This document shows positions 39,480-49,068 of a stretch of 64,000 bases of DNA, one piece after another (positions within the stretch are counted from its first letter, which is position 1; every line of letters starts with the position of its first letter). The translations under genes were made by a program, and so were the position numbers. The notes below the pieces were generated by a model that saw only the letters and a program-made list of their open reading frames with translations, was not told the DNA's origin and made no database searches. The DNA is from Sinorhizobium fredii NGR234 (GTDB lineage: Bacteria > Pseudomonadota > Alphaproteobacteria > Rhizobiales > Rhizobiaceae), in assembly GCF_000018545.1 (NCBI RefSeq), contig NC_000914.2, forward strand, positions 186,001-250,000, read 5' to 3'.

Positions 39480-40843
39480 TCGTAGTCTGCCGGATGCCGA
39501 AGTGTGGTGGCCCGCGGTGGCCGGCGTCGGCGCGCTGGAATGACGGCGCCAGGTTTTGTCGAGGCGGATCTCGTCGCCCATTGCGGCCCTAGGGCTCGCG
39601 GCAGCTTCATCCAAACCCTTGTTCTCACGACATCGCGACTGGCTGGACGGAATGTGCGCCGCTGCTGGGTTGCGAACAGACACTGTTGAGGAGTGTGCTC
39701 ACAGAATTGCGCAAGCAACTGCCCTTCGCGCTTCTCGGCCTGGATACGGACAACGACACCGTCTTCATGAACGAGACGCTGAAGGCTATTGTGACGCCGC
39801 CAACATCGTCTTCACGCGCTGCCGCCCCTACCGCAAGAACGACCGGGCCTTTGTCGAGCAGAAGAATGGCGCCGTGGTGCGCAGGATGGTCGGATACCGT
39901 CGGTTCCAGGGACTGGAGGCCGCCACGCTGCTAGCGAAGCTCTACCGATCAGCGCGGCTGTTCGTGAACTTCTTTCAGCCATCGTTCAAATTAATGGCGA
40001 AGCAGCGCGACGGTGCTCGTGTGCGCAAGACGTATAGTCCGCCCAGCCACGCCGCATCAGCGCCTGATTGCCGACGCTCGCGCGTAAGATGCAGCTCGCT
40101 CCGTCTGCAGGAAATCTACGCCGGGCTCGATCCAGTCCTGCTATTGCGCGATATTCGCGCCCTGCAGGAGCGACTCGCTGCGCTTGCCGACACGCCGCCG
40201 GCCATGCGCACTGACGGGATAGCTCAGCCGATCGACCTTTTCCTCGCGAGTTTGCGAACGGCCTGGAAGGACGGAGCTACCCGGCCGACGGATCGCCCGA
40301 TCGTGAAAGCCAAAAGACGACGGCATGCTGGAAAGGGAAAATCCGGTGACGTTGTTTGCGGGCATCCGTGCTGCCCAGGAGGAGCTCGGAAAGCGGGTCG
40401 ATCGCCGTGGCTCGAATGCGGGCCCGAAGAACCGGTCGCCATCGATCTCCAGCGATTCACCTCGAGCCTGAAGACGGCCTGGCAGGCGGGGAGAGAAACG
40501 GCCGACACGTCGGCGGCCATATCGACGGACTAAGCCTTACCCAAAAAGCCGAGCCTGCTGGAGCCATTCGAACCCAAATTCGAGCGTGGCTAGAGGCGGA
40601 TCCGGCGCTCTCGGCAGCCTCGGTCCTGCAGCGTCTAAAGAGCGCCGATCCGTCACGCTTCACGGAGAAAAGCCTGCGGACGGTACAAAAGGCCGTCAAG
40701 GCTTGGCGGATTGAAATAGCCGGGCAGATCATACGCAATGGCGACTGGTTGGAGTGCGCGCCCGTATCTCAGTGCCCTCAACTTCAGTAACATTCCTGGG
40801 TGAGGCAATAGGAGGGGTCAATTCCTCGATCCGCATGACATAG
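39480..40843 (+). pseudogene. Decayed integrase-core IS (relative of 33996-35693)
   Basis: Frameshifted copy: RRRAGMTAPGFVEADLVA, then LGLDTDNDTVFMNETLKA, KNDRAFVEQKNGAVVRRM, SARLFVNFFQPSFKLMAKQ, and a C-terminus IRAWLEADPALSAASVLQRL ending CPQLQ. The right end GGTCAATTCCTCGATCCGCATGACA (two pieces of one terminus at 40817-40841) matches the end of the intact relative; the left end is lost. Confidence 0.82.
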
Positions 40844-41071
40844 CGTTCGGCGCCTATATCGAACAAGTTCTCGTGCCAACACTTGCTCCGCCGTTGCGAG
40901 CTTCCTAATGGCATTCAGAAACGCTAGGGCGGTCCGGGGTAAATGGTACTAACTCCCTTTCGAGGCCGCGAGCCGCCCCGCCCGTCAACCCACCTAATGC
41001 CGCAGTATCCGAGCGTTGGCCAGAGCTTTAGAAATAGAGCCGTCCGATGCAATAAAACGGGGTGTACCAAC

Positions 41072-41821
41072 ATGCAAAGCAACGTGACCACACTTGACGT
41101 TTCAAAGTACATTTCCTGCGCAGATGATGTAGCCCGCAACGCAGGCCTCAATATTGCAATGGGCGACGATTTTCGGCAGTACGTGGCGATCACCAGCAAA
41201 CTTCCAGGCAAATATCCAACTACTCCGAACTTCAATCCGAACTACTCTGATCTTTCACCTGAGAGCTCCTTCTGGATTGTAGGGCGTGACCAAGAAGACA
41301 GAGTCGCCCATGTACAGGCATTGCGACTATACGATCTATCCAAAACCACACTTGTTGAGCATCTGGAGTCGCTGCGCGCCTGCTTTGCGGACCCCGTCGG
41401 CAAATCAGGCCTTAACTCAACGTGTCGTTGTTACGCACCCAGCGCTCGCAGCATTACCGGGCGAGTCGCTTATCGCGGTGACATGTGGTTTCGCGACGAC
41501 TTTAGGGGTCGTGGTTTGCTAGCACCGCTTGGTCGCCTTGCATTCGCGCTTGCTTGGGTGAACTGGTCCCCTGATTTCATCTACTCACTTGTGGCCGAAT
41601 GGTACATCAAAAAGAGAATATTCGATCGATCAGGACACTGTCATCGAGAGCCCCATGGATCAGTCCTTCGGTTGCCAACATTAGGAATAGACGACGACGA
41701 ATGGCTCCTCTGGACGACTCGCGACGAGCTTCTCAAGATGCTCTCGAATACGTCAGAAGTCGCCCGTGAGTGGGAAAATCATGTTCGGGACAGCACGCTC
41801 CTTCACTCTGGCTCTTTATGA
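41072..41821 (+). CDS. GNAT-like N-acyltransferase-fold protein
   Basis: 249-aa protein from start MQSNVTTLDVSKYIS at 41072. The middle part VAYRGDMWFRDDFRGRGLLAPLGRLA resembles the GNAT motif A (R/Q-x-x-G-x-G/A acetyl-CoA loop, here RGRGLL), and SFWIVGRDQEDRVAHVQALRL fits the preceding strands, so an acyl-CoA-dependent N-acyltransferase is the best guess. It precedes the ATP-grasp gene on the same strand with a 124-base gap and probably shares its transcript. It could acylate an amino group on the cluster's product or give self-protection. Otherwise unrecognised; similar to a y4r-region gene of pNGR234a from memory. Confidence 0.6.
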   Translation: MQSNVTTLDVSKYISCADDVARNAGLNIAMGDDFRQYVAITSKLPGKYPTTPNFNPNYSDLSPESSFWIVGRDQEDRVAHVQALRLYDLSKTTLVEHLESLRACFADPVGKSGLNSTCRCYAPSARSITGRVAYRGDMWFRDDFRGRGLLAPLGRLAFALAWVNWSPDFIYSLVAEWYIKKRIFDRSGHCHREPHGSVLRLPTLGIDDDEWLLWTTRDELLKMLSNTSEVAREWENHVRDSTLLHSGSL

Positions 41822-41945
41822 TGTACGCGTTCGCCGATTGTGCATGCGCAATTACAGCCGGGAGTGGGCACCGTCCTCAGCGGCTGAAACAACTGATGCA
41901 GATCGCCTGGGCCACCCACAGAACGTAACAGCAGAGGCAGATAAA

Positions 41946-43202
41946 ATGCGAAAAGCGCTCATTTTAATTGAAAATACGCGGACTAATGGCCGGTCGTACG
42001 TAGAAGCCGTCCGGCGTCTTCGGCTACATCCAATAATCCTGGCGGCAGATCCAGCACTTTACGACTATGTCGCGGCGGAACGCATTGAAGTCGCTCGCGT
42101 CGATACAACCAATTTGGATGCTCTGATCGGCGAATATTCTCGGCTGGGTAAGAGTTTCGACATAGCCGGAGTTACATCTGCCGCAGAGTCGTTCTATGCG
42201 ACAGTTGGCAAGATCTGTCGGAATTTCAATCTACCTGGACCTGATCCGGAATCAATTGAACAATGCTGCAATAAGGCCGCCCAACGTCAGGTCCTTGCGG
42301 CAGCCGGAGTTCCCGTGCCTGGCTATCGGTCGGCGACCACAGCCGCCGAAGTACAATGCGTTGCAGCGGAGATCGGCCTGCCAGCAGTACTTAAGCCTGC
42401 AGTCGGCAGCGGTAGCCGAGGAGTCCGCTTGTGTCGCGACGCTCGCGAGCTAGCTGAACACACAGATTATCTATTGGGCGGGAAGCACATGTGGCGATCT
42501 TCACCCGAGGTATTGGTAGAGCAGTTCGTGGATGGCCCTCATTACATCGCCGAGATCATGGGAGACGAAGTTATTGGAATAGGCATCACTGAGTATGGCC
42601 CACCGCCGCATTTCGTGTTCCGCCAGTTGACCTTTCCTGCACCCTTGACCGATGAGCAGTACGAGCGTGCCGTTGATGTTGTACAACGCTGCCTCCGGGC
42701 ACTCGGCCTTGGCTGGGGACCAACGAACATTGAGTTCCGGTGGACCGAGGTCGGTCCAGTCGTTATTGAAGTCAACCCGCGACTTGCTGGTAATCCTGAT
42801 CCGCAATTGGTTCAGCTGGCCTTCGACGTCGATCTCATCGGCGAGCACATCAAGCTTGCTATTGGTGAACAATGCAATTTGTCGAAGAGGCAGTCACGAA
42901 CAGCGACCGCCCGATCCTTGATTGCGGATCGCGATGGCACACTTGATTACATTGATGGTATCGACCGGGCGGCAGCTATACCCGGTGTCGCGGACGTCAA
43001 ATTGTATGTTAGACCAGGAACGCCAATAGTCAGAAATGGTGATTACTGTGACCGAATTGGATATGTCGTTGCTGTAGCGCCCTCGCGCTCCAGCGCTGAT
43101 ACGATAATTCAACGCGCAGTTGAATCAATCGATTGGTCTATTTCACCATTCTCGGACCTTCATGATCAGGAACAATATACTCCGCTGTACTTTCCGGACT
43201 AA
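41946..43202 (+). CDS. ATP-grasp amino-acid ligase-like protein
   Basis: 418-aa ATP-grasp enzyme of the BacD/L-amino-acid-ligase/carbamoyl-phosphate-synthase-like group. Start MRKALILIENTRTNG at 41946 with AGAGG upstream. N-terminal Rossmann-like part (HPIILAADPALYDY), then the ATP-grasp domain: KAAQRQVLAAAGVPVPGYR, LPAVLKPAVGSGSRGVRLC (ATP lysine and glycine loop), EVLVEQFVDGPHYIAEI (adenine-binding E-x-x-x-G), and metal site TNIEFRWTEVGPVVIEVNPRLAGN (E and E-x-N). A C-terminal lid of about 90 residues follows. Expected to join an amino acid to another amino acid or amine through an acyl phosphate. The nearby exporter and aminotransferases fit a dipeptide-type product. Resembles y4rH of pNGR234a from memory. 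Confidence 0.85.
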   Translation: MRKALILIENTRTNGRSYVEAVRRLRLHPIILAADPALYDYVAAERIEVARVDTTNLDALIGEYSRLGKSFDIAGVTSAAESFYATVGKICRNFNLPGPDPESIEQCCNKAAQRQVLAAAGVPVPGYRSATTAAEVQCVAAEIGLPAVLKPAVGSGSRGVRLCRDARELAEHTDYLLGGKHMWRSSPEVLVEQFVDGPHYIAEIMGDEVIGIGITEYGPPPHFVFRQLTFPAPLTDEQYERAVDVVQRCLRALGLGWGPTNIEFRWTEVGPVVIEVNPRLAGNPDPQLVQLAFDVDLIGEHIKLAIGEQCNLSKRQSRTATARSLIADRDGTLDYIDGIDRAAAIPGVADVKLYVRPGTPIVRNGDYCDRIGYVVAVAPSRSSADTIIQRAVESIDWSISPFSDLHDQEQYTPLYFPD

Positions 43203-43423
43203 CCAGTTGTGAGCTTTCCATAGACTATCCATCGGATCCGGACGAGAAAGCTGAGGCTGTCGACGCTTCAGTGATTCGAAACCGACCAGCAGACCCCATC
43301 TGGCCGGCTTAACGCGTGACTAGATAAGGCAGACATTCGATTTCTCGTAAGCGGGTAGGTCACCCCACGTATCTTTAGGGCCGCTGAACGGTCATTCTCT
43401 GCATGAGTCATGCGGAGAAACCT

Positions 43424-43810
43424 ATGAGCGACAGTGTGAATCATCATCATCATCGAACATTCGAGGTCCTGACGGCGGAGCCGGTGCGGTCTCGACGCAA
43501 GCCGCGTCATTGGTCGGACGAGGAGAAGGCGCAGCTTGTCGCCGAAGCGCTCTCGCCGGGGGCCAATGTGTCGGCGATTGCGCGGTCTCAGGGATTGGAC
43601 CCGTCGCAGCTCTATGCCTGGCGTCGTAAGGCGCTCTCGTCGGGAATGGTCGCGCCATTGACGGAGGGAGCGCCCGCGCCAGTCAAGTTCACGCGCTTTG
43701 AAGCGGTGGGCAGTTCGATGGTGGAAATCGTCGTGGGCGATATCGTGGTGCGCGCCGGCGCCGATGTCGATCCCGATCACCTGGCCAAGATTCTCCGGGT
43801 GGTCCGCTAG
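43424..43810 (+). CDS. tnpA: IS66 accessory protein TnpA
   Basis: 128-aa helix-turn-helix protein of IS66, start MSDSVNHHHHRTFEVL at 43424 with GGAGAAA upstream. KAQLVAEALSPGANVSAIAR and GLDPSQLYAWRRKAL form the DNA-binding part; the tail VEIVVGDIVVRAGADVDPDH is typical. A run of four natural histidine codons occurs near the N-terminus. Intact. It precedes tnpB by two bases. Confidence 0.92.
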   Translation: MSDSVNHHHHRTFEVLTAEPVRSRRKPRHWSDEEKAQLVAEALSPGANVSAIARSQGLDPSQLYAWRRKALSSGMVAPLTEGAPAPVKFTRFEAVGSSMVEIVVGDIVVRAGADVDPDHLAKILRVVR

Positions 43811-43812
43811 GT

Positions 43813-43920
43813 ATGATCGCTTCCGGAGTTGTGGTTTACGTGTCGTGCCAGCCGGTCGACTTCCGCAAGGGAGCCGCGTCTTTGATGGCGCTGGTGAGGG
43901 ACGGCGGCCTCGACCCGTTC
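43813..43920 (+). pseudogene. tnpB: IS66 TnpB, N-terminal part (split)
   Basis: MIASGVVVYVSCQPVDFRKG up to GGLDPF, where the 9.4-kb insertion enters at the duplicated CCGTTC (43915-43920). The 3' part is at 53328-53564. Confidence 0.92.
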
Positions 43921-44003
43921 TTATGTGCCGGGCGAGATTATGTGGCGGAGCCGTCCCAGCGCCAGCCGAGGCCCGCCTAATCTGGAATTCTCCGCCACAT
44001 AAT
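43921..44003 (+). repeat. 83-bp terminal inverted repeat of RIT1, left
   Basis: Nearly identical in inverted orientation to 50664-50746. Each copy itself contains an internal inverted pair, ATTATGTGGCGGAG and CTCCGCCACATAAT, which may be the recombinase core site arms. Confidence 0.88.
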
Positions 44004-44062
44004 ATTTCGTGCCTCTTGGATGAGTGCGGGATCCCCCCGCGCCGCTATTCCGGAGGGACAAC

Positions 44063-45301
44063 ATGCTCGAGTTCTATTTCTCGTATCGTGGGGTGCTCAA
44101 GCGCCTACGTAGCGGTGCGCTCGGTGGCGAGATGGATCGCCTCGCCGAGCATTTTCTTACGCTCGGTTATAAGCGAGCGTCCGCCAAGATTTACCTGAGC
44201 CGGGTTGCGCGTTTTAGCCAGTTTGCCGCGACGCGCTGTGGCTTGATGCCAATCCATCAAGATGTCATCGACAGCTATTTGGGCACGTTTACTACAGATA
44301 CTCCGCGGATCGGGGCCGTATCGGCTCTGGCACACGCACGGCGAGTGGCTCCGGAGCGGTTCATTATTCCCGTTCCAAGTGAAGAGGCTGACCCGGATGC
44401 TCTGCTTCTGGCCTCCTTTTCGGACTATCTGCGCACGGTACGGGGCCTGGAGCCGAAGACCCGCGAAGGTATTCTTCTGGGCGGCCGCCGCTTTTTGGAT
44501 TGGTTCCGCCATCGCCACCCCGGCCAAAATCTTGAGGCGTTGACGGCCGAGCACGTGCTCGCTGCTGTCGAGCATCGGCTGTCGCTATCGGCGACCTCCG
44601 GCACCCGCACGGCAGCGACCTCTCACATTCGAACATTTCTTCGGTTCTTATGTTGGGCTGGCCACCATCGCCAAGATCTTGCCCGCATCGTCCCGAGGAC
44701 GCCCTATTGGCGTTTGGCGCATCTGCCGCCGCGCCTTGCATGGGGTGACGTTCGGCGCGCAATCGATGCGATCGGCGCAACGACGCCGGTCGCTATCCGC
44801 GATCGAGCCGTCCTGCTGCTGCTCGCCACCACGGGCATTCGCAACGGCGAGTTACGCGCCATTCGGCTGCAGGATATCGACTGGCGTACTGGCGAGGTTT
44901 TTATCCGGCGCACCAAGGGCAAGCGTGATCGGGTGGTGCCACTCCTTGAGGAGACCGGCGCCGCACTCGTCGACTACATCCTGCGCGCTCGACCGAAGGT
45001 GGACAGTCCGTATCTGTTCCTGTCGTTCACGCCGCCGGTGGGAGCGTTCAAGTCTGCGGCGCCTGTATCAAGGATCGTGAGGAAGCGATTGCGACATGGC
45101 GGGGTCGAACTCGGGCGGGTCGCAGGTGCACATCTCCTGCGCCACAGCCTCGCCACCCAGCTTGTCGGGCAGCGAAGGCCAATCAACGAGGTCGCCGATC
45201 TTCTTGGTCACCGGAGCATCAACACAACGGCGCTGTACGTAAAGGTTGCGGCCTCGCAACTCGCCGAGGTCGCACTCCCCTTTCCGGGAGGCGCTGCATG
45301 A
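44063..45301 (+). CDS. ritA: RIT1 tyrosine recombinase RitA
   Basis: 412-aa tyrosine site-specific recombinase, first of the trio. Start MLEFYFSYRGVLKRL at 44063 with GGAGGGAC upstream. N-terminal core-binding domain, then the catalytic domain: TTGIRNGELRAIRLQDID (first Arg), RRTKGKRDRVVPL (Lys), GAHLLRHSLATQL (H-x-x-R), LLGHRSINTTALYVKV (His and nucleophile Tyr). All catalytic residues present. Overlaps ritB by ATGA. Resembles a y4rA-F product of pNGR234a from memory. Confidence 0.92.
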   Translation: MLEFYFSYRGVLKRLRSGALGGEMDRLAEHFLTLGYKRASAKIYLSRVARFSQFAATRCGLMPIHQDVIDSYLGTFTTDTPRIGAVSALAHARRVAPERFIIPVPSEEADPDALLLASFSDYLRTVRGLEPKTREGILLGGRRFLDWFRHRHPGQNLEALTAEHVLAAVEHRLSLSATSGTRTAATSHIRTFLRFLCWAGHHRQDLARIVPRTPYWRLAHLPPRLAWGDVRRAIDAIGATTPVAIRDRAVLLLLATTGIRNGELRAIRLQDIDWRTGEVFIRRTKGKRDRVVPLLEETGAALVDYILRARPKVDSPYLFLSFTPPVGAFKSAAPVSRIVRKRLRHGGVELGRVAGAHLLRHSLATQLVGQRRPINEVADLLGHRSINTTALYVKVAASQLAEVALPFPGGAA

Positions 45302-46230
45302 CCGCCTTTGCCCGATTCCTCGGCGAGAAGGTCGAGCGTTACATCGACCTGCGTCACTCGCTCGGCTATGCCTTCAGCAAACAAGCCGGCACGTTGCGGG
45401 CTTTCGTCCGCTACGTTGAACGCGCTCAATTCGATGCGCCCGCCACCCGGACTATGGCGCTGGACTTCGTCCTGTCGTTCGGCGGCGCCGCCAACAGCCG
45501 CGCCACTCGTCACGGCGTGCTCCGCCGATTCTACGAGTATCTCGCTGTCTATGACGCCCAAACCGAAGCCCTGAAGCGCAGAGCCTTTCCTAGATCCAGG
45601 GCGATTCCGCCTCCACGTATCCTCAGCGAGGCAGAGTTGGCGTCGCTCATCGACGCATGCGCCCGCATTTCGCCAGGCATCCCTCTCAGGGGGCTGACGA
45701 TGGCGACGCTGATCGGACTGTTAGCAAGCTCGGGACTGCGGTCGGGCGAAGTGGTCAGGCTTGATCGTTCCGATGTCGATCTGACCAACGGGGTTCTTCT
45801 GGTTCGGAAGACGAAGTTCCGCAAGGATCGTCTCGTTCCGGTTCACGCGACGACCCAAACAGCGCTTTGTCGCTATGCCCGTGAGCGCGATGCCGCTTTT
45901 CCCAGTCCCAAGGACCAGGCCTTCTTCCTCAGCTCTCGTGGCAACCGCCTCTCGGCGACTGGCTTGCAATGCGGATTTGCTCAGGTCCGCAAGTTCGCCG
46001 GCCTTGATGACGGCAAGACGTTGCGGCCGCACGATCTGCGGCACCGGTTTGCCGTGACCCGCATGAGCCTTTGGCATCAACAACGCGCCAACGTCCAGGC
46101 GCTACTCCCGGTGCTCGCCACCTATCTCGGCCACGCCAATTACAGTGACACAGCCTACTACCTCACTGGCTCGGTGGATCTTCTCGCCATGGCGGCGGAG
46201 CGCGCCTTCCTCGATGGAGGCGCAGCATGA
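45298..46230 (+). CDS. ritB: RIT1 tyrosine recombinase RitB
   Basis: 310-aa tyrosine recombinase, second of the trio. ASSGLRSGEVVRLDRSDVD carries the first catalytic Arg, VRKTKFRKDRLVPVH the Lys, LRPHDLRHRFAVTRM the H-x-x-R, and TYLGHANYSDTAYYLTG the C-terminal His and Tyr. Start overlaps the ritA stop and its stop overlaps the ritC start (ATGA both times), so the three are translated as one unit. Intact. Confidence 0.92.
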   Translation: MTAFARFLGEKVERYIDLRHSLGYAFSKQAGTLRAFVRYVERAQFDAPATRTMALDFVLSFGGAANSRATRHGVLRRFYEYLAVYDAQTEALKRRAFPRSRAIPPPRILSEAELASLIDACARISPGIPLRGLTMATLIGLLASSGLRSGEVVRLDRSDVDLTNGVLLVRKTKFRKDRLVPVHATTQTALCRYARERDAAFPSPKDQAFFLSSRGNRLSATGLQCGFAQVRKFAGLDDGKTLRPHDLRHRFAVTRMSLWHQQRANVQALLPVLATYLGHANYSDTAYYLTGSVDLLAMAAERAFLDGGAA

Positions 46231-47025
46231 GCGAACACTTACTCCTGGCGCCGCTCCTGGAGTCCTACTTTCGCCGGCGCTTGACCAAACAACGCAACGC
46301 GACTCCCGCGACCATGGCCAGCTATCGCGACGCCTTGCGCATGCTCATCCTCTTTGCCGCCACCCGGTTGCGGAAGAAGCCGGCGGCTCTGGTGCTCGAG
46401 GAGCTCGATCGAGACCTCATTCTCGCGTTTCTCGACGAACTCGAGGAGAAGCGGAACAACACGATCGCCACGCGCAACGCCCGCCTAGCGGCGATCCGAT
46501 CGTTCTTCCACCATGTCGCGGCCGCCGATCCGGCGTCCTTCGGTGTCGCCCAACGCGTGCTGACGATTCCCATAAAACGGGCGCACATCGAGGTGACGCA
46601 TCACCTCACCAAGGCCGAAGTGGACGCCCTCATTGAGGCGCCCAATCCAAGGACGCCCCGTGGTCGGCGTGACCGCACGTTTTTACTGTTCCTGGCACGG
46701 ACCGGCGCGCGGGTCTCCGAAGCTACCGGCGTCAACGCAAACGACCTTCAGTTGGAACGGTCGCACCCGCAAGTGCTGCTGCGCGGCAAAGGGCGCAGAG
46801 ACCGCGTCATCCCCATTCCTCAGGATCTGGCGAGAGCACTGACAGCCTTGTTGGCCGAGCACGGAATCGCGAACCACGAGCCGCGACCGATATTCGTCGG
46901 CGCCCGCAACGAGCGCCTGACGCGCTTCGGAGCAACCCACATCGTGCGGCGTGCGGTGGCCCAGGCCGTGACCATCAGGCCGACCTTGGCCCAAAAGCCT
47001 ATATCGCCGCACATCTTCCGACACT
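46227..47025 (+). pseudogene. ritC: RIT1 RitC, N-terminal part (split by RIT2)
   Basis: Third recombinase of the trio, intact up to ISPHIFRH, where RIT2 enters within the catalytic H-x-x-R-H codons. Earlier motifs: RTGARVSEATGVNANDLQLE (first Arg), LLRGKGRRDRVIPI. The 3' part at 50453-50661 restores FRHSLAMKLLQAGVDL after removal of RIT2 and one 8-bp repeat. Confidence 0.9.
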
Positions 47026-47128
47026 ATCTACCCCACCCGACTATGTCGGGTACCGAAAACGCAAGCGTCTGAGGAACAACGAGATTTCCTACAGGATCGG
47101 CCGAGCCACACGACATAGTCAGCGGGAT

Positions 47129-48127
47129 CTACAGGCTGTTCAAGAACGCCAGCAGATTGTCGTCGGGCCGGAATCGGGATGACTTCCCGGAATATGGGGA
47201 TGTCTTTGCCAACGCCGCCTCCTTCATCGCCAACGTCGCCTCGAGATAGATTTGTGTCGTCTCGACCGATTCATGGCCGAGCCACAGGGCGATGACGGCG
47301 CGATCGACGCCGGCCTGTAGGAGGTCCATGGCCATCGTGTGCCTCAGACGATGAACAGTGACGCGCTTTCCCTCCAGCGACGGGCTCATGGCAGAAGCGA
47401 TCTGACGGTGTTTGTTCAGCATATACTGAACGCCATGAACGCTCAGCCGCTCACCTCTGGCGCTGGGAAACAGGATACCTTGGTCTCCGCGCTGCGGCTC
47501 TTTCAGCCAGTTTCTCAAGACGGCGGTCGTAGACTTGGCGAACGGGGTGCAGCGTTCCTTGCGCCCTTTACCAATGACGCGCAGGTGGGCCCCCGTGCCG
47601 AAGAACAGATCATCCCGCTTGAGACCGGTGATCTCCGATAGGCGCAATCCGGTCTGCACCGCGACCAGGAGGAACGCGTGGTCGCGGCGGCCGGACCAGG
47701 TCGATCGATCCGGTGCGGCCAGCAAGGCATCGACCTCCGGACGGGTCAGGAAATTAACGAGGGTTCGGGTGAAGCGCTTGCTGGGAATCGCAAGCACGCG
47801 TTGGATTTGGGCGGAATGCTCGGGTATCTCGAAGGCCGCATAGCGAAAGAAGGAATGAATCGCCGTGAGGCGCAGGTTGCGGCTGCGGACGCTGATACCC
47901 TGGCGGTTCTCCAGGTCATCAAGGAAGGCAACGATCAGCGGCGCGTCGATCTCCTCGAAGTTCAGGCGAGAGGGCGGCTTGCGCAATCTTCGTTCTGCGA
48001 ACTTCAGCAGTTGCCGAAATGTATCGCGATAGGAACTGATCGTATGGGGGCTTGCCTGCCGCTGTTGCATCAGGCGTTGGAGGAAAAAGCTCTCCAAGAG
48101 TGGCGCGAGGCTGGCGTGCTTGGTCAT
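47129..48127 (-). CDS. ritC: RIT2 tyrosine recombinase RitC
   Basis: 332-aa tyrosine recombinase, last of the trio. Catalytic motifs: VQTGLRLSEITGLKRDD (Arg), IGKGRKERCTPFAK (Lys), VTVHRLRHTMAMDLL (H-x-x-R), LWLGHESVETTQIYLEA (His, Tyr). N-terminal SAM-like core-binding domain (ASPHTISSYRDTFRQLLKF). Start overlaps the ritB stop by ATGA. Intact. Confidence 0.92.
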   Translation of the reverse strand: MTKHASLAPLLESFFLQRLMQQRQASPHTISSYRDTFRQLLKFAERRLRKPPSRLNFEEIDAPLIVAFLDDLENRQGISVRSRNLRLTAIHSFFRYAAFEIPEHSAQIQRVLAIPSKRFTRTLVNFLTRPEVDALLAAPDRSTWSGRRDHAFLLVAVQTGLRLSEITGLKRDDLFFGTGAHLRVIGKGRKERCTPFAKSTTAVLRNWLKEPQRGDQGILFPSARGERLSVHGVQYMLNKHRQIASAMSPSLEGKRVTVHRLRHTMAMDLLQAGVDRAVIALWLGHESVETTQIYLEATLAMKEAALAKTSPYSGKSSRFRPDDNLLAFLNSL

Positions 48128-49068
48128 GTCCGATCCTCCCAGCGACGTTCAAGGCGGCGCATTGCTTCTTTCATCAGCTCGGGTGAACCGGTGAGGTACC
48201 ATTGGGTATCGGCCACGTGGACATGACCGAGATAGGTGGACAGAATGGGCAGGAGCCGCTCGGGATCTTGCTCGGCTTCGTACCAGCGCACCAGCGTGTT
48301 CGTGGCGAACACATGCCGCATGTCATGCAGCCGCGGACCGTGGCTGTCAGTTGCGCCGCGCAGGCCGATTTGGCGAGACAGAGCATAGAATGTTCGGTGA
48401 ATGTCTCCGACATCAAGGCGATTGCCCAGTTGCGAAGTGAATAAATAGGGAGATGCCGCCTGGGCTGCACAATGCTGTCGTCGGCGTTTGAGATAATCGC
48501 GGAGCACTGCGCATGTCGATGCGTGCATCGGTACAAGACGGGACTTTCCGAACTTCGTTCCGCGGATCGTCAACACCGCAGCGTCGAAATCAACGTCCGC
48601 GAGCTTGAGGTTGCGCGCCTCGCCGAGCCGCAAGCCGGAAACGCTCAGCAGCCCGAACAGGCAATAATATGTCCATGGCCTGAGCTTGCAGCGGGTATAT
48701 CGACACGGCATCTCCAGAGCGGCCGACAGGAGGCGTTGGATGTCTTCCTTCGAATAGAGATATGGTCGAGCCCGCTTCGGGCGAAAGGGAAGCAAGCCGC
48801 TTGGAGGAATCTGAGTTCGCGGATCGGCGGCGGCCCGATAACGGGCGAATACGCGGACATAGCCCAGCCGTGTCGCCCAATGCGAAGGCTGCGCCCGCGA
48901 CGGTCGCTGAGCCCAGGCAAGGGCCAGTTCCGTCGTGATGTGTGGCGTGTCGTTGGCCTCCAGGAAGGCGGCGAAATCGATCAATCCCCGTTCTGTCTCT
49001 CGCAGCTTGAACCCCAGCCCTCGCCGCATCTCGATGTACTCCTGAACAGCCTGTCGGAATGTGCTCAT
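48124..49068 (-). CDS. ritB: RIT2 tyrosine recombinase RitB
   Basis: 314-aa recombinase. Start MSTFRQAVQEYIEMRRG at 49068 overlaps the ritA stop (ATGA) and follows GGGAGAAG. Motifs: LLSVSGLRLGEARNLKL (Arg), RGTKFGKSRLVPMH (Lys), PRLHDMRHVFATNTL (H-x-x-R), TYLGHVHVADTQWYLTG (His, Tyr). Intact. Confidence 0.92.
   Translation of the reverse strand: MSTFRQAVQEYIEMRRGLGFKLRETERGLIDFAAFLEANDTPHITTELALAWAQRPSRAQPSHWATRLGYVRVFARYRAAADPRTQIPPSGLLPFRPKRARPYLYSKEDIQRLLSAALEMPCRYTRCKLRPWTYYCLFGLLSVSGLRLGEARNLKLADVDFDAAVLTIRGTKFGKSRLVPMHASTCAVLRDYLKRRRQHCAAQAASPYLFTSQLGNRLDVGDIHRTFYALSRQIGLRGATDSHGPRLHDMRHVFATNTLVRWYEAEQDPERLLPILSTYLGHVHVADTQWYLTGSPELMKEAMRRLERRWEDRT

Noticed and set aside
43924..44003. 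Inverted repeats near the RIT genes considered as a CRISPR-like or attC-type array
   Set aside because: Only two copies, at opposite ends and inverted, with internal arms fitting recombinase sites; no spacers and no cas genes.
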